Shown here piece by piece: positions 1 through 6,037 of a stretch of 9,301 bases of DNA; position 1 is the first letter of the stretch, and every line of letters starts with the position of its first letter. This DNA comes from Actinomycetes bacterium. Its GTDB lineage: Bacteria > Actinomycetota > Acidimicrobiia > Acidimicrobiales > Microtrichaceae. Under the pieces are notes generated by a model. It saw nothing but the letters and a program-made list of their open reading frames with translations, was not told the origin of the DNA and searched no databases. A program made the position numbers and the translations under genes. The DNA lies in assembly GCA_023423215.1 (NCBI GenBank), contig JAFAFZ010000354.1:1-9301 (forward strand), written 5' to 3'.

Positions 1-420
1 CTGCCGTGGGCGGTGGCGGGTGGCCCGGACCGGACGGCGTGCGCCCAGGTCGCGGCGGCGTGGCCGAGCGTCGTCGCCAAGCTCGAGCGACTCTGGCGCG
101 ACGGCCCGTCGCTGACGGTCGACGACCTGCAGCGCGTCCGCACGCCCACCCTGGTCGTGGTGGGCGACGACGACTGCATCGACCACCACCACACGATCGA
201 GCTGTACGAGGCGCTGCCCGATGCGCAGCTCGCCGTCGTGCCCGGCACCTCGCACCTCTGCCTGGAGGAGAAGCCGCGCCTCGTCAACGCGCTGCTGCTC
301 GACTTCCTCGAGGACCGCCGGCCGCGCCGCACGCTGCCGCTGCGCCGACCGCAGTCCGTCCAGCCCGGCCGGCCGGCCACGCCTGGCGGAGAGGCCATGC
401 CCGCGCCGCAAACCGGTTGA
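1..420 (+). CDS. Alpha/beta hydrolase, C-terminal part (5' end outside window)
   Basis: The frame is open from base 1 and ends with TGA at 418-420, leaving 139 visible residues of a longer protein. The segment PTLVVVGDDDCIDHHH (around 148-192) has the strand plus acidic turn that carries the catalytic aspartate in MhpC-like alpha/beta hydrolases. GTSHLCLEEKP follows, with the expected catalytic histidine at 253-255. The nucleophile serine and the oxyanion-hole motif must lie upstream of the window, so activity and substrate cannot be judged. After the fold ends (LLLDFLED) there is a tail of about 35 residues rich in Arg and Pro, probably disordered. The next gene starts 33 bases downstream in the same frame, so the two may be co-transcribed. 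The family is clear, the specific function is not. Confidence 0.85.
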   Translation: MPWAVAGGPDRTACAQVAAAWPSVVAKLERLWRDGPSLTVDDLQRVRTPTLVVVGDDDCIDHHHTIELYEALPDAQLAVVPGTSHLCLEEKPRLVNALLLDFLEDRRPRRTLPLRRPQSVQPGRPATPGGEAMPAPQTG

Positions 421-453
421 CGTCGCCACGACCACGCGGCGAGCGTTCGGGTC

Positions 454-1320
454 GTGGGGGTCTCGTTCCTGGACAGCACGGTGGTCGCCTCGCTCGGCGA
501 AGGCCGCTACGACGCGACCGTCGATCCCGCGTGGAACCTCCGCCCCCTCCCGCAGGGCGGCATCGTCACCGCGCTCGCGCTGCGGGCGATGCAGGCCGAG
601 CTGGACGATCCCGCGCAGCGGCTCCGCAGCCTGCACACGACGTTCGTCGCGCAGGTCGCGCACGGCCCGGTCGAGGTCGAGGTGCTGCGCCGCGGACGCT
701 CCATGTCGCACCTGCGCGCCGAGGTCCGCTCGCCGGGCGCGACGCGGGGCCACGTCACCACGGCGATCTTCGGCGGTCCGCGCGAGGGGTTCTCGTTCAC
801 CGACCTCGAGGTGCCGCCCGACCTGCCCGGGCCGCAGGACTGCCCCTCGTTCCGCGATCCCCTGCCGCCCGGGGTCGAGCCGTTCGACCCCCTGCCGTTC
901 TGGTCCCAGGTCGAGGGCCGGCCCGCGCTCGGCCACGCCTTCTGGGAGGAGTACGAGCCGGGCCGCGCCGAGCGCGCGGGCTGGTACCGCTTCGACGAGC
1001 CACCGTTCCTGGACGACGGCCGTCTGGACCCACTCGCGCTGGTCGTGCTGGCGGACTTCATGCCCGGCGCGCTCGGCGAGAAGGTCGGCGGCGGCGGGGC
1101 TGCCGAACGGCCCTGGTTCGCCCCCAGCGTCGACCTCACGGTGCACCTGCTCGACGACTGCACCTCGGACTGGGTGCTGGCGCACAACCGGGCGCGCCAC
1201 GCCGGCGAGGGCTACGCCTCGGGCGACATGGCGCTGTGGGACTGCGGGGCGGACGGCACCCGTGCGCCACGCCTGGTCGCCTACGCCACGCAGGTCTTCT
1301 TCTTCACGTTCCTGGACTGA
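454..1320 (+). CDS. Acyl-CoA thioesterase, TesB-like double hotdog
   Basis: This 288-residue protein has the length and layout of TesB-like thioesterases, which hydrolyse acyl-CoA to free acid and CoA in the cytoplasm. The first hotdog (about residues 10-108) contains the PQGGI turn (33-37) before its central helix. The second (about 145-288) contains LADFMPGAL and the strand PSVDLTVHL, and ends with YATQVFFF. Asp201, Thr229 and Gln280 sit where E. coli TesB has its Asp204/Thr228/Gln278 active-site set; I aligned this by eye. GTG at 454 is the first possible start after the previous stop codon, which is in the same frame. No good ribosome-binding site precedes it. GTG at 481 would delete nine residues and is a less attractive alternative. 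The gene converges with the hydrolase at 1385. Chain-length preference is unknown. Confidence 0.88.
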   Translation: MGVSFLDSTVVASLGEGRYDATVDPAWNLRPLPQGGIVTALALRAMQAELDDPAQRLRSLHTTFVAQVAHGPVEVEVLRRGRSMSHLRAEVRSPGATRGHVTTAIFGGPREGFSFTDLEVPPDLPGPQDCPSFRDPLPPGVEPFDPLPFWSQVEGRPALGHAFWEEYEPGRAERAGWYRFDEPPFLDDGRLDPLALVVLADFMPGALGEKVGGGGAAERPWFAPSVDLTVHLLDDCTSDWVLAHNRARHAGEGYASGDMALWDCGADGTRAPRLVAYATQVFFFTFLD

Positions 1321-1323
1321 CGG

Positions 1324-1359
1324 GTCACGGGAGGGCTCCCGTCACGGGAGGGCTCCCGT
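1324..1359. terminator. Tandem 17-bp repeat forming two hairpins between convergent genes
   Basis: The 17-mer GTCACGGGAGGGCTCCC occurs twice in direct succession (1324-1340 and 1341-1357). Each copy holds the self-complementary arms ACGGGAG/CTCCCGT: 1327-1333 with 1336-1342, and 1344-1350 with 1353-1359. Allowing a 4-nt loop leaves a 6-bp GC-rich stem in each. The first left arm can also pair with the second right arm to give one larger hairpin. The element starts 4 bases after the thioesterase stop and ends 25 bases before the stop of the opposing hydrolase, so it is well placed as a bidirectional terminator. There is no T tract, which is usual for actinobacterial terminators. Function is inferred. 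Confidence 0.6.
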
Positions 1360-1384
1360 CGCGCGGCTGCGCCCGGACCGATGG

Positions 1385-2347
1385 TCAGCGCCGGTGCGGT
1401 TCGGAGTGGTCCCAGTCCGCGACCAGGCTGCGGATCGCGGTCAGCAGGATGAGCGGCTCGTCGAGCATCGCGTGGTGGCCCGCCTCGGGGATCTCGATCA
1501 CCGGGGTCACCCGGCCGAGGCGCTCGAACATCGAGTCGCCGATGTCGCGGGTGACGAGCCCGTGCTCGCTGCGCAGCAGGGCCAGGCGGCACGTGATCGT
1601 CGACAGGTAGGGCAGCGCGATCGTCCGGACGGGCTGGTCGAACTGCCCGAAGATGTGGCGGTCGAACTTCCAGCGCCACCCACCCTCGAACGGCCGGATC
1701 GACCGGTGCGCGACGTGGTCCATCACGAACGGCAGGTAGTGCTCCTGGGCCGGCACCGTGCGGAAGCGTGACACCGCCTCCTCGACGGTCGCGTAGGTGC
1801 GCTCGCGTCCGAACGCGTCGCGCACGTGGTAGCCGTCGACCTCGGGGTCCGGCTCGTTGACCGGCGAGTCGCAGATGATGACGCCGGCCAGCTCGTCGGG
1901 GTGCAGCGCCGCCGTCGCGATCGTCACGAAGCCACCCATGCTGTGGCCGATGACGACGGGCGGTCCGACGATGCCCGCCGCGGCGGCGACCGCCATCACC
2001 TCATCGGTCCACTGCTCGAGCGAGTAGGCCCGGCGGTGCTCGCTGTCGCCGTGCCCGGACAGGTCGATCGCCGCGACGCGGTACTCGTCCGCGAAGGTCG
2101 CGGCGACGTGGGTCCACCAGTGCGCGTTGGCACCGCCGCCGTGCACGAACACCAGGCCCCGCTGACCGGGGCGGCCCCAGGCCAGGAAGTGGATCCGGGC
2201 TCCGGCCACCTCGACGGTCTCGTCGGTGAACGGGACCTGCAGCGCCCGCAGGAACCACTCGGGCGAGGTCGCCGGGACGCTGGTCCCGTCCGGTGCGACG
2301 ACGATCCGGTCCGTCGTGGCGGTCGGGGTCTCGGTCGCGTCGTCCAC
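1385..2347 (-). CDS. Alpha/beta hydrolase (MhpC-like), complete
   Basis: This 320-residue alpha/beta hydrolase has HGGGAN (69-74) as the oxyanion-hole loop and GHSMGG (134-139) as the nucleophile elbow with Ser136. EAGHHAMLDEP (288-298) contains the catalytic histidine, His291 or His292. The usual acid after strand 7 (G-x-x-D) is not obvious. The equivalent stretch reads LLRSEHGL (257-264), with Gly where Asp is normal, so the acid may be Glu261 or Asp160 after strand 6. An N-terminal extension of about 45 residues precedes the fold and has no signal peptide. The GTG start at 2347 is favoured because TAGGGT ends six bases before it, matching a leaderless transcript. It lies downstream of the CoA-transferase gene on the same strand. 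The reaction (esterase, lactonase, dehalogenase-like or other) cannot be assigned. Confidence 0.88.
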   Translation of the reverse strand: MDDATETPTATTDRIVVAPDGTSVPATSPEWFLRALQVPFTDETVEVAGARIHFLAWGRPGQRGLVFVHGGGANAHWWTHVAATFADEYRVAAIDLSGHGDSEHRRAYSLEQWTDEVMAVAAAAGIVGPPVVIGHSMGGFVTIATAALHPDELAGVIICDSPVNEPDPEVDGYHVRDAFGRERTYATVEEAVSRFRTVPAQEHYLPFVMDHVAHRSIRPFEGGWRWKFDRHIFGQFDQPVRTIALPYLSTITCRLALLRSEHGLVTRDIGDSMFERLGRVTPVIEIPEAGHHAMLDEPLILLTAIRSLVADWDHSEPHRR

Positions 2348-2353
2348 GCCTGG

Positions 2354-2359
2354 ACCCTA
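2354..2359 (-). promoter_or_regulatory. Candidate leaderless -10 box (TAGGGT) of the alpha/beta hydrolase gene
   Basis: On the minus strand TAGGGT is followed by six bases and then the GTG start at 2347. With normal -10 spacing, transcription would begin at the first base of the start codon. No TTGAC-like -35 is visible. The box sits in the centre of the inverted repeat CCTGG-N7-CCAGG (2349-2365), which could be a protein-binding site. Experimental 5' end data are lacking. Confidence 0.45.
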
Positions 2360-2373
2360 CCCAGGTCGGTCGG

Positions 2374-2389
2374 CCGGCCCGCAGGCCGG
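2374..2389 (-). terminator. Candidate hairpin after the CoA-transferase gene
   Basis: CCGGCC (2374-2379) and GGCCGG (2384-2389) form a perfect 6-bp GC stem around a 4-base loop. It begins 26 bases after the CoA-transferase stop codon and lies upstream of the -10 box of the next minus-strand gene. This would separate the two transcription units. There is no T tract, and in a sequence this GC-rich such stems also occur by chance. Confidence 0.35.
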
Positions 2390-2415
2390 GTGCGTGGTGC
2401 CGGCTTCTGGGGCGC

Positions 2416-3726
2416 TCAGAGGTAGCCGAACGCGCGCGCCTGGCGTTCCAGGTCCTCTCGGAACTCGGGCGCGGCGACGCCGATGATGGCGGTCGCACGT
2501 GCGCGCACCGAACGTCCGGTCAGCTCGGCGACGCCGTGCTCGGTCACGACCTTGTCGACCAGGTTCTTGTGCGCCGTGACCACGGCTCCCGGGCTGAGCG
2601 TCGGCACGACGCGCGACACGACCGTCCCGCCGTCCGCGACGTCGTGCGCGGTGGAGTGGGTGACGATGAAGCTCTGGCCGCCGTCCGAGAGCTGGGCGCC
2701 GCGCAGGAAGTCGGCCTGGCCGCCGGACGACGAGACGTAGTGGGTGCCCAGCGACTCCGACGCGCACTGGCCGAGCAGGTCGACCTGCATCGTGGCGTTG
2801 ACCGCGACGAAGTCCGGGTGCTGCGCGATGACCCTGGGATCGTTCGACACGTCGACCGGCAGCATGAACACCGCCGGGTTGTCGCGCACCCAGTCGTAGA
2901 GCTTGTCGGTGCCCAGGATCGTGGTCGCCGTCGCGAGCCCCCGCTCGCGGACCTTGTGGTGCCCGGTCGCGGCGCCCGACTCGACCAGGTGCATGAGCGC
3001 GTCGCAGAAGAGCTCGGAGTGGATGCCCAGGCCGGACAGGTCCTGGAGCAGGTCGGCGACGAGCGCGGGCACGGCGCCGATGCCGATCTGGATCACCGCA
3101 CCGTTCGGGATGCGCTCCGCGACCAGCTCCGCGATGCGGCGGTCCTTGTCGGTGGGCTCGGGCTCCGGCGGGGCGACCAGCGGCGTGGTGTGCTCGATCC
3201 AGCCGAGCGCCTCGCTCAGGTGGATCGAGTGCTCGCCGGCCGTGCGCGGCATCGCCGGGTTCACCTCGACCAGGACGGGGACCTCGCCCAGGAGCGCGGC
3301 GGCGTAGTCGGCCGACACGCCCAGGGTGACGTAGCCGTGCTCGTCGGGCGGCGAGGTCGCGACGGCCAGCAGCGGGTTCGGCAGCCGGCGCATCAGGGAC
3401 GGGACCGCGTGGAAGTCGTTGGGCACCAGGTCGATCTCGCCCCGCTCGAAGTGGGGTCGCAGGTCGGGGCCGAGGAAGTACGACACGTGGCGCAGCCGGT
3501 CCCCGTGCACGCCCGAGTGGTACTCGCGGGGGTGCCGCGCCAGCAGCTGGTGCACGCGCACGCCGTCGAGCGACGGCGCGGCGAGCTCGAGCGCGTCGAG
3601 GATCGCGCAGGGCTCGCCGTTGGCGACGGGGACGATCAGCGAGGTCCCGGGGCCGACGTGGTCGACCAGGGCGGCGGCGGACGGGGCGGGAGGGGGAACG
3701 GCAGGCACGTCCCAGCCTGCCGTCAC
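2416..3726 (-). CDS. Acetyl-CoA hydrolase / 4-hydroxybutyrate-type CoA-transferase
   Basis: This 436-residue protein is full length for the acetyl-CoA hydrolase/transferase family, which moves CoA between carboxylates through a glutamyl-CoA intermediate in the cytoplasm. The N-terminal half ends with a conserved AVATSPPDEHGYVTLG stretch (121-136). The C-terminal half has QIGIGAVP (213-220), the catalytic-glutamate motif GIHSEL with Glu238, and SSGGQADFLRGA (333-344), typical of the acyl-binding side. Glu238 matches the position and motif of the catalytic Glu238 of Clostridium aminobutyricum 4-hydroxybutyrate CoA-transferase. The GTG at 3726 is the first start in the frame. It has no strong ribosome-binding site, and a slightly later start is possible. 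The flavoprotein gene ends 68 bases upstream on the same strand. Substrate could be acetate, propionate, butyrate or a hydroxyacid; transferase and hydrolase activities cannot be told apart by sequence. Confidence 0.88.
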   Translation of the reverse strand: MTAGWDVPAVPPPAPSAAALVDHVGPGTSLIVPVANGEPCAILDALELAAPSLDGVRVHQLLARHPREYHSGVHGDRLRHVSYFLGPDLRPHFERGEIDLVPNDFHAVPSLMRRLPNPLLAVATSPPDEHGYVTLGVSADYAAALLGEVPVLVEVNPAMPRTAGEHSIHLSEALGWIEHTTPLVAPPEPEPTDKDRRIAELVAERIPNGAVIQIGIGAVPALVADLLQDLSGLGIHSELFCDALMHLVESGAATGHHKVRERGLATATTILGTDKLYDWVRDNPAVFMLPVDVSNDPRVIAQHPDFVAVNATMQVDLLGQCASESLGTHYVSSSGGQADFLRGAQLSDGGQSFIVTHSTAHDVADGGTVVSRVVPTLSPGAVVTAHKNLVDKVVTEHGVAELTGRSVRARATAIIGVAAPEFREDLERQARAFGYL

Positions 3727-3794
3727 GACCGTCGGAAGCGGACACCTCGTGATGACGCAGCGGTGTCGACGCCCCGGCGCCGGACGTGCGCGGG

Positions 3795-5168
3795 TCAGGC
3801 GAAGGGGTCGCCGACCAGCAGGTGGTCGGCCACGTGCAACGCCTGGCTGCGCAGCTCGGGTACGGCGGTGGTCTCGAACAGCGACCCACGGCGCGGCGGG
3901 CCGATCACCAGGACCTCGGGCACCACGTCGCCGCCGGCGTCCACCAGGCGTCCGTCGGGATCGGTGCGAAGGCCCAGGTCGAAGGGGTCGGGCACGGCCA
4001 GGCCCGACCCCACCAGATCCGCGACCAGCGGGTTGGCGGGCGGCAGCCAGCTGCGGCCGGGACCGGTGCAGTTGACCACCGCGTCGACGGACTCGACGCG
4101 TCGCTCGCCGTCGAGCTCGACCTCGACGTGCAGCACCCCGTCACCGGCGCTGGTCGCGCCGAGCACGCCCCCCGTGTGCACCGTCAGGCGGCCGGCGTCG
4201 CGCAGCGCGTCCAGCCGCTGGGCGGTGCGCGGCGACATGCGGTGTCGGTGCACGTCCCAGTTGCGCAGCGCCCGGGACAGGAAGGTGCGCCGCTGGGTGT
4301 CGTCGAACCGGCGCCACAGCGCGTTGGCGAACGGGCGCACCGCGTCGACGACCTCGCGCCAGTCCTCGTCGGGGTACTGGCGACCGACGCCGTCGAACAT
4401 GCGGGCCCGCAGGCGTTCCTGCAGTGCGAGGACGTCCCGGCCGTCGCGCTCCAGGTCGATCACGTCGATCGGGCGGTGCGCCTGGCGCCGCACGTGCCGG
4501 CGCGGCAGCAGGCCCTGGCGCGACAGCGCGACCAGCTCGGCGTCGCCGTCGCGGCCGAGCGTGATCGCGACGTCGACCATCGTCAGGCCCGTCCCGACCA
4601 GCAGCACCCGTCCTGCCGGGGCGACCGACGCCAGCGCGCCCGGCGCCCAGGGATCCGGGACCCAGCCAGGCGCACCGGCCAGGCCGGCGAGCGGTGCGGG
4701 TACGCCTGGCGCCGAGTTGCCGAGCGCCAGCACGACCCGATCTGCGAGCAGCTCGTCGCCCGATGCGGTGCGCAGCCGCACGCCGCCGTCGTGCCGCTCC
4801 AGTCCCACCGCGACGTCGCGCACGTGCTCGAACGTGCCGGCCGGCGCGGTCGCGACGGCGCGGTCCAGGTGCTCGACCAGGTAGGTGCGGTAGTCGCGGC
4901 GTGGCACGAAGGTGTCCTCGTCGCCCTCGCCCCGTGCCCGGATCCACTCGACGAGCTCGTCGGGTCGCGACGGGTCCGCGCTCATGCCCGAGGCGCGCAC
5001 GTTCAACAGGTGGTCCGGGTCGTCCGTGCCGTACGCCACGCCCGCGGCGAGCGGGGCCGACGGCTCCACGATGCGCACGTGGGCGGCTCGGGCGACCGTG
5101 GCGTCCATCAGCCGCGCGGCGCTCAGCACCCCCGACGCACCGCCACCCACCACGACCACCTGGAGCAC
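3795..5168 (-). CDS. FAD/NAD(P)-binding protein, YdhS-like
   Basis: This 457-residue flavoprotein resembles the YdhS/COG4529 group of uncharacterised FAD/NAD(P)-binding proteins. The N-terminus is a Rossmann fold starting right at the start codon (VVVVGGGASG, 4-13) with Glu35 placed to bind the FAD ribose. A group hallmark LLNVRASGMSADP spans 54-66. A second dinucleotide motif, VGTGLTMVDVA (191-201), should bind NAD(P)H. WDVHRHRMSP (304-313) and VNCTGPGRSWL (365-375) are further family motifs. There is no signal peptide or membrane segment. The GTG start is well supported: an in-frame TGA lies 15 bases upstream and the fold begins at residue 3. The CoA-transferase follows 68 bases later, and the enoyl-CoA isomerase gene diverges from a 59-base shared promoter region. 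The physiological reaction is unknown; monooxygenase- or reductase-like chemistry is possible. Confidence 0.87.
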   Translation of the reverse strand: MLQVVVVGGGASGVLSAARLMDATVARAAHVRIVEPSAPLAAGVAYGTDDPDHLLNVRASGMSADPSRPDELVEWIRARGEGDEDTFVPRRDYRTYLVEHLDRAVATAPAGTFEHVRDVAVGLERHDGGVRLRTASGDELLADRVVLALGNSAPGVPAPLAGLAGAPGWVPDPWAPGALASVAPAGRVLLVGTGLTMVDVAITLGRDGDAELVALSRQGLLPRRHVRRQAHRPIDVIDLERDGRDVLALQERLRARMFDGVGRQYPDEDWREVVDAVRPFANALWRRFDDTQRRTFLSRALRNWDVHRHRMSPRTAQRLDALRDAGRLTVHTGGVLGATSAGDGVLHVEVELDGERRVESVDAVVNCTGPGRSWLPPANPLVADLVGSGLAVPDPFDLGLRTDPDGRLVDAGGDVVPEVLVIGPPRRGSLFETTAVPELRSQALHVADHLLVGDPFA

Positions 5169-5215
5169 GTCGGCAGCCTGTCACGCCGACCGGACCTGTC
5201 GTGGCACGCCCTCGG

Positions 5216-5221
5216 TAGCAT
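5216..5221 (+). promoter_or_regulatory. Candidate leaderless -10 box (TAGCAT) of the enoyl-CoA isomerase gene
   Basis: TAGCAT is followed by exactly six bases and the ATG at 5228, which places a predicted transcription start on the A of the start codon. There is no Shine-Dalgarno sequence in the six bases between, as expected for a leaderless mRNA. No convincing -35 hexamer is seen. The 59-base region 5169-5227 must also serve the divergent flavoprotein gene, for which I find no clear -10 box. Confidence 0.5.
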
Positions 5222-5227
5222 CCTGCG

Positions 5228-5914
5228 ATGACCGAGATGAGACGTGACGGCGACGTCGTGGTGCTGCAGCTGGACGCGGGCGAGAACCGCTTCTCGCCCG
5301 AGGTGCTGGGCCGGATCCACGGGACCCTCGACGCGGTCGAGGCCCACGTCGCCGCGGGCGAGGGACCCATCGCCCTGGTCACGACCGGCACGGGCAAGTT
5401 CTTCTCGAACGGGCTCGACCTGGACTGGATGTTGGCGAACCCCGACGAGTCGGGCCGCAACCTCTCCCAGGTGCACTCGGTGTTCGCCCGCCTGCTGCGC
5501 CTGCCGTGCGTCACCGTCGCCGCCGTGAACGGCCACGCCTTCGCCGGCGGCCTCATGATGGCGCTGTCCCACGACCTGCGGGTCATGCGGACCGATCGCG
5601 GCTACGTCTGCCTGCCCGAGGTCGACCTGGGCATCCCGTTCACCGACGGCATGCGCGAGCTCATCGCCGCGCGGCTGACGCCCCAGACGGCGCACGAGGC
5701 GATGGTGACCGGCCGCCGCTACACCGGGCCGGACGCGCAGGCCGCAGGCATCGTCGACCTGGCGCTCGCCGAGGACCGCGTCCTGCCCGAGGCGGTCGAG
5801 TACGCCGGGACGCTCGCCGCGAAGGCGGGCCCGACCCTCGGGACGATCCGGGCCGACCTCTACCGCTCGGCGCTCGCCGCGCTCGACGGCGAGGTCGCGC
5901 GCGGCCTCGCCTGA
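5228..5914 (+). CDS. Delta3,delta2-enoyl-CoA isomerase-like crotonase
   Basis: This 228-residue crotonase is shorter than typical enoyl-CoA hydratases (about 260) and closely resembles plant peroxisomal delta3,delta2-enoyl-CoA isomerases. KFFSNGLDLDW (57-67) and NGHAFAGGLMMALSHD (101-116) supply the oxyanion hole. LPEVDLGIPF (129-138) carries Glu131, which aligns by eye with the isomerase base and with Glu164 of rat hydratase. The residue matching hydratase Glu144 is Met110, so water addition is unlikely and double-bond isomerisation is the better call. This step feeds unsaturated fatty acids into beta-oxidation. The ATG start follows a TAGCAT box at leaderless spacing. The gene stands alone on the + strand, divergent from the flavoprotein gene, and a hairpin follows it. 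Other crotonase reactions such as thioester hydrolysis cannot be excluded. Confidence 0.88.
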   Translation: MTEMRRDGDVVVLQLDAGENRFSPEVLGRIHGTLDAVEAHVAAGEGPIALVTTGTGKFFSNGLDLDWMLANPDESGRNLSQVHSVFARLLRLPCVTVAAVNGHAFAGGLMMALSHDLRVMRTDRGYVCLPEVDLGIPFTDGMRELIAARLTPQTAHEAMVTGRRYTGPDAQAAGIVDLALAEDRVLPEAVEYAGTLAAKAGPTLGTIRADLYRSALAALDGEVARGLA

Positions 5915-5938
5915 CCGTCGCGCTCGTCGACGTCGTCC

Positions 5939-5955
5939 ACGCCCGGATCGGGCGT
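5939..5955 (+). terminator. Candidate hairpin after the enoyl-CoA isomerase gene
   Basis: ACGCCCG (5939-5945) pairs perfectly with CGGGCGT (5949-5955) around a GAT loop, giving a 7-bp stem 24 bases after the isomerase stop codon and 82 bases before the glycosyltransferase start. No T tract follows. It would separate the lipid gene from the glycan cassette. The tight 3-base loop makes it a moderate candidate. Confidence 0.4.
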
Positions 5956-5987
5956 CGGCCCCACGTCGCGTTCCGCCGCGCGCTCGG

Positions 5988-5993
5988 TACGCT
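5988..5993 (+). promoter_or_regulatory. Candidate -10 box (TACGCT) for the glycan cassette
   Basis: TACGCT fits the TANNNT consensus and would start transcription near A6000, leaving a leader of about 38 bases before ATG 6038. A GGGAG at 6019-6023 within that leader could act as a ribosome-binding site, although the 14-base spacing to the ATG is long. No good -35 is visible. Confidence 0.3.
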
Positions 5994-6037
5994 GTCGTGA
6001 CCGGGCATCGACGACCACGGGAGCACGACCGCATCGC

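Noticed and set aside
3774..3783. CCGGCGCCGG palindrome between the flavoprotein and CoA-transferase genes as a terminator
   Set aside because: The 10-bp palindrome has no loop and folds into only a 3-bp stem. Such words are common at this GC content.
2293..4884. 863-codon open frame on the + strand across the CoA-transferase and flavoprotein genes
   Set aside because: It runs antisense to two genes with clear family motifs, its translation is a low-complexity Arg/Asp/Val-rich string, and such shadow frames are expected at this GC content.
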